Made by a program: the position numbers and the translations under genes
Part shown: positions 10,932 through 20,965 of the stretch, piece by piece
Position numbering within the stretch: the stretch's first letter is position 1
Layout of the letters: each line of letters opens with the position of its first letter
Notes under the pieces: generated by a model
Told to the model about the DNA's origin: nothing
Databases searched by the model: none
The model's input: only the letters and a program-made list of their open reading frames with translations
Assembly (NCBI GenBank): GCA_009363875.1
Contig: CM018682.1
Coordinates: 67,416,031 to 67,480,030 of the forward strand
Reading direction: 5' to 3'
Length of the DNA: 64,000 nt
Origin: Mikania micrantha
Taxonomy: Eukaryota > Streptophyta > Magnoliopsida > Asterales > Asteraceae

Positions 10932-11570
10932 ACAACCTTAACCTCACCATTAACCACCTATACCATCTGTTTAAGTATGCTTATATATAGGGCATATGTA
11001 GGGTCGAACTTACCGTCCACCCAGCCACCGTCCCACCACGTACCAAACCACATGCTATATTGTTCCTGATGATAATTAAGTGTTTCATCCTGCATCTTTG
11101 ATTTCATAATAATTGATTCATAGAATTCGATTACCCTGTAAATGTTTACCTTGGTTCCCTGAATGACAACCTTAACCTCATCAACGACCACCTATGCTAA
11201 CCAACCGAGTATGCTTATATATAGGGCATATGTAGGGGACAAGCCCTAGCCACCGTCCCACCACATACCGGGCTGCTTAACATATTGTTGTTAATGATAA
11301 TTAAGCATTTCATTCTACTACCTTGATCCCATGACATATGATTCTTAGCATTTGATTACCCTGAAAATGTTTACTTTGATTTCCCCAAAATGACAACCTT
11401 AACCTCACTAACAACCACCTATGCTATCCAACCGAGTATGCTTATATATAGGGCATATGTAGGGGACAAGCTCCAGCCTCCGTCCCACCACATACCGGGC
11501 TGCTTAACATATTGTTGTTAATGATAATTAAGCGTTTCATCTCCCAACAACTAAGTATTCGATTGTTCTG
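10932..11570. repeat. Three tandem copies of a ~230-bp unit
   Basis: Copies begin with ACAACCTTAACCTCA at 10932, 11166 and 11393. Each holds TATGCTTATATATAGGGCAT and CCACCACATACC-like words and a TAATGATAATTAAG stretch. The third copy is incomplete. One copy of the unit is present at about 49785 in E14, so the array expanded in this copy. Confidence 0.8.
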
Positions 11571-11650
11571 TGAGCAGTTTTGAATTCACTATCGAGGTCA
11601 ATTAAATGTATTGAACCCCAATAAACATCAAAATAAATGGACAGAGAAGA

Positions 11651-11900
11651 ACACTGAATGACTAGTAGGGTTGACTCCACCGTTCAACACGCGATGGCCA
11701 TTCAGTCTGTCTTACTAGGTCCTGACAACAAAGAACACTGATGACTAGTAGGGCTTGACCAATGTCAAGGCGCGATGGCCAATCAGTGTGTCTTACGATG
11801 TCTGAGAGCTTAAGCATACAAGTTTATAGCATCCACATAGATTTACTGATGACTAGTAGGGGTTGACACACAGTTCAACACACGGCGGTCAATCAGTCTG
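11651..11900. repeat. Three copies of a ~90-110-bp unit
   Basis: Each copy contains ACTGATGACTAGTAGGG or a close variant, a TTGAC word, a CGCGATGGCCA-like word and CAGTCTGT. Starts are near 11651, 11737 and 11848. It lies within the intron-like part of the LTR. Confidence 0.7.
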
Positions 11901-11904
11901 TTGT

Positions 11905-12022
11905 CTGAGCATTCCAAGTGTATCAAGTATTCACGTGTTTCAAGTATTCCAAGCATATCAAGTATTCACGTGTTTCAAGCATTCCAAGTATATCAAATAT
12001 TCGAGTGCTTCAAGTATCCCAA
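11905..12022. repeat. Three copies of a 36-bp unit
   Basis: The unit is ATTCCAAGTATATCAAG followed by TATTCACGTGTTTCAAG. The third copy has several changes. It lies inside the intron-like segment. Confidence 0.75.
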
Positions 12023-13194
12023 ACACATAAGTCTTTCTAAGTTTAAGTTCCAAGTTTACATAGGCATGGTTTTCATAAGCATTTCTAGTTTTAGCTTTAG
12101 TTTTCCTTATGCATTTAAATGTTTCAAAAGTTTTAAGCAATTAAGTATAGTGTAATTAGCATTAGCATTGAATCTGTAGCTTTAATTCTAGCATATAGTC
12201 TAAGCATAGAGTATCTAAATTGAGCACAGAGTTTAAGTATAATGTAAATACGTATAGTGTAAATAGCGTTAGCTATTTGCACTATAGTCTTAGTCTTTAG
12301 TTTCCAAAACAAATGTTATGAGTTTAAGCATTAGTATAAGCATTATAAATAAGTGTAAAAGCATTTAATAAACATTTCAATATTTGTTTAAAATGTATAA
12401 CATGCTTCTTAGTCCCGAGTTAAAACAAATGGTTTGAAAAGGGACAAATGAACTCACCTTGTGTTCGAAGTGGTTGACTAAGTATAAAAAAGAATGCACG
12501 TGCTCGTTGTTGTAGTTGCGGTTGTTTTCACGATCCTGTATTGTTTTCATGTTGTTGTAGCTTATAAGTATAAGTTGTTAGTATTTGTGTGCGTGTATGT
12601 TTTAGCCCTAAAGTCGGCTAACACTTGTGAGTCTCGGTCTTTATTCGGCCTTGCTTAATTGTTATTGTCGTTAGTAGCAATTAACTCAATTAGGTTACGA
12701 CTTAGAACACTTCATCGTTGATTTAAGATTAAATCGTGATTCAGTGTCAAAATTTGCCACCTTTGCAATAAAACCTATGATTACCAATTCCATTCTTATG
12801 AATGTTATTCTTAACACTATAATTCAAATGTTAGATTGCAATTTAACCCATTAGACCGATCAATAAGCCTTGGGTCGACTGTTTTATATGTGAGTCCAAT
12901 TAAGCAAGGTGGGCCAATTCATGGGCCTATCAATAGTCATGGGCCGAGGAAATTTGCGGGGCAAATAACTTGGGTCATGACAGCCACCATGGGCCGAATG
13001 ACTTGGGCCGAAACAGTTAGTTGAGCTGTTGGTATTTAGTCTGGGCCAAGAGGGTTGGGCCGACTAGTATGTGTCGTGGCTTAATCTATTCCAACGGCCA
13101 AGTTAGCATCTTGGGCCGATGGTGTGTGTAGCTGAATCATGGCAACCTGCTCGAAATGGATATCGACTCCAAATTCCAGCGAACCCTCAAGTGG

Positions 13195-13605
13195 TTAATT
13201 CCCAGGTTCGGCTGGTACCCTAAACGTGCGAGGTTCGGCCAAAGGTAGTAGGTTTCGTAGGGATGGGTTCATGGTTACTCATAGGTTTGGCTAAAATGGT
13301 CCTATAGGTTCGCCTAAGTTGCATGCAAGGTTCACCGAATGCGGGTCATGATGAGGTTCGACAGTGGTTCGCCGATGGTCTAATGTTTCATGAAAATCGA
13401 AGCTTCGGCCACTGCCAGGGCTTCCAACGAACCTAGTGGTTCGTCCAGGAGGAATGTTCGCCACTCTTGTTGCCCACAGGTTCGCCTCCTAAGGGGGTTC
13501 GGCTGAGGCCTTGGGTTCGTCTACTAGAGGGTTCGGTGTGCAGCATCTTCGGGAGTGTAAGGGTTCGGCTGAGTTAAACAGGTTCGGCTGCATGCCATAC
13601 TCACG
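13195..13605. repeat. E3 GGTTCGGC word array
   Basis: More than a dozen GGTTCG words, mostly GGTTCGGCT, GGTTCGCC or GGTTCGTC, spaced about 15-40 bases apart. In element sense they read GCCGAACC and lie between the TATA-like site and the donor-like site, so they would be in the transcribed leader. The same array is present in all type-A LTRs of the window. Confidence 0.75.
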
Positions 13606-14008
13606 AACCCTGCACTTCTTCATCATCCTCGACTTGTGGAATCCGTTGCATGGCTGTTCTAGTGTGTTGTGATGTGAACGAAGGCCCTAAAAGGTGTCGG
13701 GTGTGAGTGTACATGGGTTTTACACCGGTTGTGTGTGGGTGTGTGTGAAAAACTAGAAAACCCTATTTTTCATGAACTTTGTGGCTTCATACCTCGAAAA
13801 TGGCTGGGCAAATTCTCCGATCGGTTGTACTTCTTTGTAGAGGATGTTGAGTGCTTCAAGGGGACACCAAGAACACGCGATTTCACCAAGATTTGCTCAA
13901 GTTATGGAGGTTTGAATGCTTGAATTGTAGTGAGGGAGAGAGTGACGGGTTTTGAAGCTTTGTAGAGAGAGAGAGTTGATAGAAAATGAAAATAAAGCCT
14001 CATTTAGG

Positions 14009-14017
14009 CTTTAAATA
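14009..14017 (-). promoter_or_regulatory. E3 LTR TATA-like site
   Basis: The minus strand reads CCCTCGGGGTATTTAAAGCC. The E14 copy has CCCTCGGGGTATATAAGG at the matching place, so the site is conserved with one-base drift. Confidence 0.6.
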
Positions 14018-14816
14018 CCCCGAGGGTATTCGGGTTCGTTTCGGTTGCTCGGTTCGTGTTTTCGTTGCGTTTACGGATCGTAACGCCCGTTTTTAGTAAT
14101 TTAAATAAAAAGTGATTATTTTGAAATGTTTGGAAGATGGTTATTTCTAGTAAATAGTTTAAGTATTATTTTCTTGGATTATTTATCGAAACTTCTTATT
14201 TCTACACGTTTCGTTATTTCTTTTGCGCATTATACGTATTTTAATTTAGAATGGATTTAATATTAATTATTTTAGATGAGTTTCAAAATTGTAAAACAGA
14301 AAATATCATATTTTCTTAAATTTATTATCATTCGTATCGTTTCCGTTCCGTTTCGTCAGAAAACGTCACTTACGCGCGTTTTCGTACAGAGCGCTAACTA
14401 TACGAACACGATCGTACGTTTCACTTTCTGATTTTTGTTTTCTACTTTACAGTCATCATATCAGATCATTTAAACTTTCAGATTTATTCGAACAGATCGT
14501 CACCTATACGAATAGTTCGTCGGTTTAGCATTCTGTAACAACAACCGTTATGGTTTTGTTCTGTTTATCCTCACATACGTTTATACATAATGGCAATCAA
14601 ATCAAGCATGTGTGTACCTGTTCTGTGTTGTCTGATTTGTTTCTGACTGTTAAACCATGCGGTTTAAGTCAGATTTCAGAACAGTAGTAGAATAGTTTAG
14701 TGTTTAGCATCAAGTGTTAATAGCTTCTAAGTAATTCTCCTGGTTTGTACTTGAGTTACTGTGCAGGTTACTGTTGAGTTTACTGTTCTGGTGACGTTTC
14801 CGGCACAGATGTTACA

Positions 14817-15779
14817 GGTTCGTTACTAAATTAAATACAAACGGTCAAATAAAATATAAAACGAGTAATAGTTTTGAACATTCGGTGAAAGATATATATA
14901 TTTATATTATAAACAATGGTTAATTTAACACAGGGAAACGAGTCTGTGCTGAAATCGAGTGGATTGAGGGGACTATTATGATAAATTAACAATTAAAGCG
15001 TGATGATTTTAATAGATTATGTCAATTATCGGATTTCGATTTAAAAATTATAAATATTTATTAAATAATAATGGGTGAAAGTAACAAGCACATATTTATA
15101 GGTATATACAAATCTACAAATATAAAAGATATATATTTATAGGTCATAATCAATATTTAACGCAAGATATTACAAATTGATGAATTTTTAAATATAACAT
15201 GCAACTTAAAAGATTTTGATTATATTAAAACTCCAACATTGGCTCTTATGACAAAAGACGTTAGAACAATTAGTGTTAAATAATTTCAAACATTTGATAT
15301 GCAAACATATAAATAAACGAATTTCAAATAATATAAACTATTATTGAAGAATCAATTATAAAAACCGATATTTAGATTCAATGAGTATATTTCGACAAAA
15401 TAGTTTTAAATATATTTTGTACGTATATGAGTCATCAAGTTACAATAATTACTACTAGATGGAACAAATACTTGTATATATAAATATATATACATACATA
15501 ATAGCAACGACATGTATATAATAAATACGTTGAAGATACAATAAACGTCGTGACAACAGATGATACATACATGAGTTAGAACATCTTTTATATCTTTATT
15601 ACAAACATGATATAATTATTCAATGAAGTTATATATAATAACCATAATTATCAAGTTGATAACTAAGATTATATACTCACATTGAAGCATATAAATTACA
15701 AACACATTTGTTTAAATAAATAATCGAGTATTACTAAATATATATTGTTAACCGAAAGTGACATGTAAACAAAAGTCTT
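14817..15779. other. AT-rich stretch without recognisable genes
   Basis: Mostly A/T with many short TATATA runs and scattered TAAATAA words. No long frames, protein motifs or repeat edges are visible. It may be old intergenic sequence or decayed retroelement. Confidence 0.6.
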
Positions 15780-15908
15780 CAGTTAATCAAGTTTCAACAC
15801 AAGTGAGGATGCGTTAGATCACGTTTGACGGTTGAGTCAAAAAGGTACCAGAAAACAAGACTATTGACATGAGTATTGAAAAACATTTGATCTACAAACA
15901 AGACTTTT

Positions 15909-15915
15909 TATATAA
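15909..15915 (+). promoter_or_regulatory. E4 LTR TATA-like site
   Basis: TTTTTATATAAC, about 130 bases before the donor-like site and upstream of the PBS on the same strand, the order expected for U3-R-U5. Confidence 0.45.
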
Positions 15916-16040
15916 CTTGATTTGGGAAATGCTATACTATATCAAACGTTTAGAGTTGACTTGCACTTGGGTGCGGTATATGGTCACTCGGACCCTAGTT
16001 GTCACGACATATGGACATGGGTTCCATTGCTATACACATT

Positions 16041-16804
16041 GTGAGTATTCGTAGCCCCTTTTACTTTTTACATATTTTGGGGGAAATACATGCTATAATA
16101 CATTGCTCTTCTACTATGATACTTAAAAGGTTTTCATTACTATGCTAAATGCGTTAATGCTGGAACATAAGTTAGCCGGATGTAGATTGCATGAGATTTT
16201 GTTATTCTATTGTATGTCCCTTATTATTTATGCCTAGACACAACCATTAACTCACAGGTTTGAGCCAGTGGATATATTGAATGGTAAATTTTGGTTGACA
16301 ACCCATTTACCTATCGGGTGATCTAACTAGCCACAGTCACCTAATGACATGGTCACTCGCGGTGAATTAATACTTCCAACCCATACATACTATGAACTCA
16401 GGAAGAGTTTGCTGATCATGAGATCGTACACAGGGGCTACCAGTCATAGGTTTGGTTGTGGACTCATGTGGATTGTATCCATTCACACTTATGGCTTAAC
16501 ATATTATATGATAGCATAGCATTATGGGATTGATGATCGTACTGGATTTTTATTGAAACATTTTACTCGTGCCTGGAAAGGCCAACATATTATGGGATTT
16601 ATGATCCTACTGGAATTTTATTAAACATTTTACTGGTGCTTGAAATGGCCACCACACTATGGGATGATGATCCTATTGAGTTTTGATTGAAACCTTTTAC
16701 CCTTGTTTGGATGGCCAACACTGTTACTTAAACTGTTTGATTTAACATAAAACCTACGAGCTCACCAAATTTTTAGTTGACACTTATTTTTGCATGTATT
16801 TCAG
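16041..16804 (+). promoter_or_regulatory. E4 LTR intron-like segment (764 nt)
   Basis: It opens ACATT|GTGAGTATTCGTAGCCCC and closes with GCTCACCAAA, GTTGAC, ATTTTTGCATG and TATTTCAG at 16804, followed by GTTCTAATC. The donor exon side (ATT) is weaker than in the other LTRs. The element is on the plus strand, opposite to E3, E6, E11, E14 and E15, and the signals switch strand with it. Confidence 0.5.
16521..16735. repeat. Three copies of a ~68-bp unit
   Basis: Copies start with ATTATGGGATTGATGATC, ATTATGGGATTTATGATC and ACTATGGGATGATGATC, each followed by a CTACTGG-like word, TTTTATTGAAACATTTTAC and a GGCCAAC-type end. They lie in the intron-like part of the E4 LTR. Confidence 0.8.
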
Positions 16805-16935
16805 GTTCTAATCTAAGGCCATATATGGACCTTACACTTAGTAGAAGGACTAGCATTCTCTCATACTGAATGAGTTCTTGATATACAGTTTCGTCGCATC
16901 TCTCGTGTTTCTGCCGACGGCAGGGTGTGACAGAT

Positions 16936-16953
16936 TGGTATCAGAGCCATTGG
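16936..16953 (+). other. E4 primer binding site
   Basis: TGGTATCAGAGCCATTGG, complementary to initiator methionine tRNA, three bases after the LTR end. It shows E4 is a 5' LTR on the plus strand. Confidence 0.85.
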
Positions 16954-18246
16954 TTATAGAGAATTAGCTTTCCTTTAGTGACACCTAGACTATAACCATA
17001 AGCTCTAAATTGTTGGGACTATAGAAACTATAATAAGATCTAAGTTTATGCAAACTTATTTTGTTCGGGAGACTGTTTTCCTTAAAGAACAACACATGAT
17101 TTAATTGATGCTAATAGTTGTGCTAAGAAATGTAAACTTTAAGTTAGCATCACTACACTATCATTTCACTGGCAATTGCTTGTTCTTAGATCATGACTCT
17201 TAGTTACTAGATCCTTACTAAGGTTACATCACATGTCGTAAAGACATCATAGTAAGGATTGATTTGACTGCACACATTACTTTTGATATGGCATAATAGT
17301 ATTATATCGCATCATAGAGTGATGCACTATTACTTTAGAAACAACTTTGACACAACTTACAACTTATGCTGTAAACATGTCGAGTTGTTGTAACACTCTA
17401 CAAATTTTTATCACCAACACATACATACTATATTGGTGAAGAGTTGACAAATTACAAACAAAACATGGTCCATAAAACTCGATAAAGTCCAAAATGTAGT
17501 GTGGCCGAGTAGGACGTTTCAGATTTTCAAAATCTCAAAGTTGTACTAACATGTGATCAAACACTATATTTTTGACTGTTGATGGTAGCTTAGTGAAAAT
17601 ATATGTCGAATGGTCTGACTTGGGGAAATCATTGGATTTACAAGTTCGAAAGATTGAATGAATCAACAACACCATATGTTAAGAAGTGATTACACGGAGC
17701 GAATAACAAACAGATGATAGAACATAAGAGGAACGCATTATGACTCATGACGGGAGATTACTAGAGTGATCAAGCAAGATAATTGATAGTTACACTTTGT
17801 ACTATGTAACTATGTATTATGTTACTTGCGAATTCTGGGAAATCCTGTTGTGATGATTAGTGTTTGAATGATAAGCTTAAGTTGGGAAGTGTCAATGTTG
17901 AATCTTTTGAGTTGAACAAACACAACCACACATTTTGGCAAGTAGCTGAATTTAACTATTCACAGAAAAATAAAATTGCCAATGATGCTATAACAATTAT
18001 GCTTTATAGCCTTCTTTGAGAAGGATATGACAGCAATAATAATACCGAGCCAAATTCTGGCATGGTAACTTATTAAATTGATTAGATTGATCTCCTTAAA
18101 CTCGTGACACCTTAGTCATTGACTATGGTAACTCTTCCTAAAAGCTTAGACAATCCCATTAATGCTTGAGAATTTTATATCTCATTGGATATTGGGCACC
18201 ATGTTTCAATCACATGATAGGAAAATATTATGAATCCTAATGGCAC
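16954..18246. other. Unassigned sequence after the E4 PBS
   Basis: The first ~60 bases are probably E4 leader. The remainder has no recognisable domain. A plus-strand stretch around 17830-18060 has a gag-like feel ('EFWEILL', then 'NKIANDAITIMLYSLL'), but with too many stops to assign. Confidence 0.35.
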
Positions 18247-18811
18247 TGTAGAGCCCAAGATGATGATGAAGACTGATAAAGCCAACCGAAGAAGACTTGA
18301 CCCAGATTTTGCTGATTTTCGTATAAATAGTTTTCGTTTACTATTGTAGTTCAGGTACTCAAAAGTGTTCGTGTATAGCTAGTTCGAGTACCCCTAGAAT
18401 TAGTATAACTAGACTTATTTTGTACTATTCTAGGGTTGGATTCATGAGGAATGCTCTCCAGACGTATTGAGGCATTACTTCGTGTACTTCACTGAAATAT
18501 ATTAAAATTTTGAACTTTGTTCTTGTTCTTGTGTTTTTATTTTGAATTCTGCACGTCATACTTACATGTGATGCATAATGGTGGATTAAAGCTCAGTTCT
18601 TGATCTTTTTTGGGACCTACAAGTGGTATAAGAGCCTCAGTGCTCTTTTCTACATCAAGTTACAAGATTTTCAGTGCAAGTTCATTGCTTTCCTATTCAA
18701 CTATATCTCCTCTAGCTGCTGTACAAATTTGGTACTCTGAATGTTGAGAAATATTTCTCCGGAAAATTTTCAAGTATTTTTCTAGTTCAAAGTTCGAAAA
18801 CAACTTATTCA
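18247..18811 (+). mobile_element. E5: Copia LTR, PBS and leader fragment
   Basis: The LTR runs 18247-18621 (TGTAGAGCC to GGGACCTACA). A PBS TGGTATAAGAGCCTC is at 18624-18638, with about 170 bases of leader after it. It is the same family as the E13 LTR (41975-42237), sharing both ends and AAGATGAAGACTGATAAA. This copy is 375 bp against 263 bp. It is cut at 18811 by the E6 LTR, and the rest of the element is not in the window. Confidence 0.8.
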
Positions 18812-19066
18812 TGTCACACTCCCACCTCTCGTCACCTGTTGTTGATGTCACTGAAGCGGTTGCGGGAGAATAGTGGTGATGTCTCAGAGGTGACGGGTGA
18901 CTTACTTGATCCAATATCACAAGCACACAGATTAACTTAAAGTAAATACATTAGAAAGTTCGTCATTAACATACACACTGTAGTCTACAACTAAGTTTAT
19001 TACATAATCTAATATATTTAAGTTCAACTTAGTGAAGTGCATCCTCACCGAGTCGTCACCGTTGTC

Positions 19067-19602
19067 CTGCAAAATGTTGAGTTTAAAATGTCAGCACAAA
19101 GCTGGTGAGTTCGACAGTACAAATTTAAAACAATATGATATGATAAGTATGTTCTCAAAAGTTCAGTTCCGGATAACCATGGGACTCGTATCTAGTTCCT
19201 TTCGGACAGTTGTATGTTTCATGAAGATACTACCCGTCGGTAAATATCTTAATGCCTCATTATCTTAATGTCTATCACTAACTTTAAGAAATGTTTTGGA
19301 AACAGGTACCAAACATTCACACAAAGGGAGATGCGATCCTCCCAGCAAATGGGTTGTCAGTCAATAGTACTATCAATGATTCCTGTTCGGCCCCACATGG
19401 GTTCACTAGATACAGTTCAAGAGATGAGGACCTTTTGATACTGTGATAGAGATACTAACGGCAAAATCCCATGAAATCACACAAAAGTCACATGTAATCA
19501 CACAGATAACAGTGATGCATATCATATGTTCAGAAAACAGTTTGCAGAGTTACCCCGATGTTTATAAGACAATAAAAAGAAAAGGGGTTGTACGAAACTC
19601 AC
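19067..19602 (-). promoter_or_regulatory. E6 LTR intron-like segment (536 nt)
   Basis: In sense it opens CATCAG|GTGAGTTTCGTACAACCCC at 19602 and closes AACTCACCAGC, GCTGAC, then ACATTTTGCAG at 19067. Donor and acceptor fit plant consensus closely, and CTGAC is the best branch-point match among the seven LTRs. Confidence 0.5.
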
Positions 19603-20566
19603 CTGATGATATAAAGGTAGCAAAATATCTCTAAGCTGATAACAAAGAGATGATTCTGCATTTAGTTATATTTAATGAGTTATTTATGTTCTAGTTTACT
19701 GATTAGATCTTTCTGAACGTTCAATGTCAAAGACATTGCTTTGTAAGTCATCAAACCGATATTAAATGTTTAATTGGTTACTTTGTTATCATATCATACA
19801 ATGTATGATAATGTAGGAACCCACATTGCATTAGATCCTAATACAAGGTTGATGACACTTTTGATTAATCAGAATAGTCTTGGATTAACCAAATAGTTAA
19901 CGTTGTTGATTATAATGCTAAAACAGTTTCTAGATGGCTTAATGGCTTAGGAATGATCAATCCTTGTTATTGATTACCCAAATATCATGAAATATCACAA
20001 TATAGCATTTGAATAGGTGTAATAACCAAATTTAACATACTAATCAGGCTGATATCATAAATATCAGATAATCGTTTCAATGAGTACGTTAATGATCGTG
20101 ATTAGTTTGAAACACTTGGATTTAACCTTTCATTTCAAGGATTAATCCAACTAATCTCCTACATTGTTTATAACCGGGCATTACAACGGATCAAAACAAG
20201 GATTTAACCGTTAAAACTTCGTGTTCTTTGTTTATAATCGATCCTAGCCATCATCTAGTCAATAATCAACAATCCTAACTATGTCATTACGTTCAAAATC
20301 AAGATCTAATCAATCAAAATCAAACCAGAAAGTTTAAACGGATCATTACCTAATCTGACGGATATCTGCGGTTAAAACAAGGATCAGAACTTGTAGAAAT
20401 GATTCCTGGTGCCATCCACGGCTTCTGATGGGCTTAAAATGGAGTTTGGATGGTGGTTTGTCCGTATTTTTCGTCTGAAAGGGGAGCAGATGCGAGAAGA
20501 AGAAGAAAATAAAAATTCTTGCATGAAATCTGATGAAGTAGATCAGATCACTGCACCGCCACACCC

Positions 20567-20690
20567 GTCGCGTACCGCGACGAGGTGCCAAAAAGGGCTA
20601 CGCGTACCGCGAAGATTTTCGGGAATTTCAGATATTTGTCATTCATCGCGTACCGCGAAGGAAGCTCAACCCCTCCATCGCGTACCGCGA
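20567..20690. repeat. E6 array of TCGCG-TAC-CGCGA dyads
   Basis: Four copies, at 20568-20580, 20600-20612, 20646-20658 and 20678-20690, in unrelated surrounding sequence. Each is a five-base inverted repeat around TAC (the second copy has A in place of the first T). They lie upstream, in element sense, of the promoter region of the LTR. Confidence 0.8.
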
Positions 20691-20901
20691 CGAGCCCATT
20701 CGATCAACACTTAAAAATTTTTCTTCGTTTTTTGATTCCGGGCAATCCAGGACTCCGTTTTGTGCACGGTTTTCGCCCACGTTAATCATTTTTCGTGTAC
20801 TATCAACCTGTAGTAATTTCACTTACCAATTTGGCGCTGATTTCTAGAACGATCAAATGTGATCACATCATTAATGACGTAATTCTCGTATGCAACTGTC
20901 A

Positions 20902-20940
20902 TAGTCTCCTCCTGTTAGAGAAATTCCGTCCCGAAATTTA
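20902..20940 (-). other. E6 polypurine tract region
   Basis: The minus strand reads TCGGGACGGAATTTCTC, then AACAGGAGGAGACTA, directly before the LTR. The same block (GGGACGAAATTTCTCTAAC, then AAGGGGAGAC) occurs beside the E14 LTR. It serves as the plus-strand priming site. Confidence 0.75.
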
Positions 20941-20965
20941 GTGAAGAATTACATTATGACAATCG

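Larger units (their letters stand above)
10841..12457 (-). promoter_or_regulatory. E3 LTR intron-like segment (1617 nt)
   Basis: In sense (minus) the segment opens AAG|GTGAGTTCATTTGTCCC at 12457 and closes with CTCACCAACC, TTGAC, a T-rich stretch and CATGCTTTCTCAG ending at 10841. That is a consensus plant donor, a branch-point-like word about 28 nt before the end and a good acceptor. The same pair occurs in six other LTRs here. Splicing itself is inferred. Confidence 0.5.
10478..14816 (-). mobile_element. E3: solo type-A gypsy LTR, 4.34 kb
   Basis: It starts TGTCACACCCCGAGCC and ends CGGCACAGATGTTACA, the same ends as the E14 LTR (49321-53098). No PBS or polypurine tract adjoins either side, so it is a solo LTR from LTR-LTR recombination. 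Flanks are GGTTT before and GGTTC after, a probable 5-bp target duplication with one change. Sense is minus, by comparison with E14. It contains a TATA-like site, a GGTTCGGC word array, three tandem-repeat blocks and an intron-like segment. It is longer than the E14 copy mainly because of the repeats. Confidence 0.85.
15780..16932 (+). repeat. E4: gypsy-like LTR, plus sense, left edge unresolved
   Basis: The right end is GGCAGGGTGTGACA, three bases before a PBS, so this is the end of a 5' LTR on the plus strand. It has a TATA-like site at 15909, the donor/acceptor pair at 16041 and 16804 and a threefold tandem repeat. The left limit is estimated from the TATA position. No internal coding sequence can be recognised after the PBS, so the element is truncated. 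Confidence 0.65.
18812..20901 (-). repeat. E6 3' LTR (2.1 kb)
   Basis: It starts TGTCACACTCCC and ends GCAACTGTCA, next to a polypurine tract in element sense. It has the donor/acceptor pair and the CGCGTACCGCGA array but little overall similarity to the type-A or type-B LTRs, so it is a third LTR type. Confidence 0.8.

Noticed and set aside
11140..11560. CRISPR-like array
   Set aside because: Three long tandem copies inside a plant LTR; no short repeats with unique spacers and no cas genes.
17830..18060. Possible Copia gag remnant ('EFWEILL', 'NKIANDAITIMLYSLL')
   Set aside because: Only a few suggestive residues with many stops and no zinc knuckle; could be chance.
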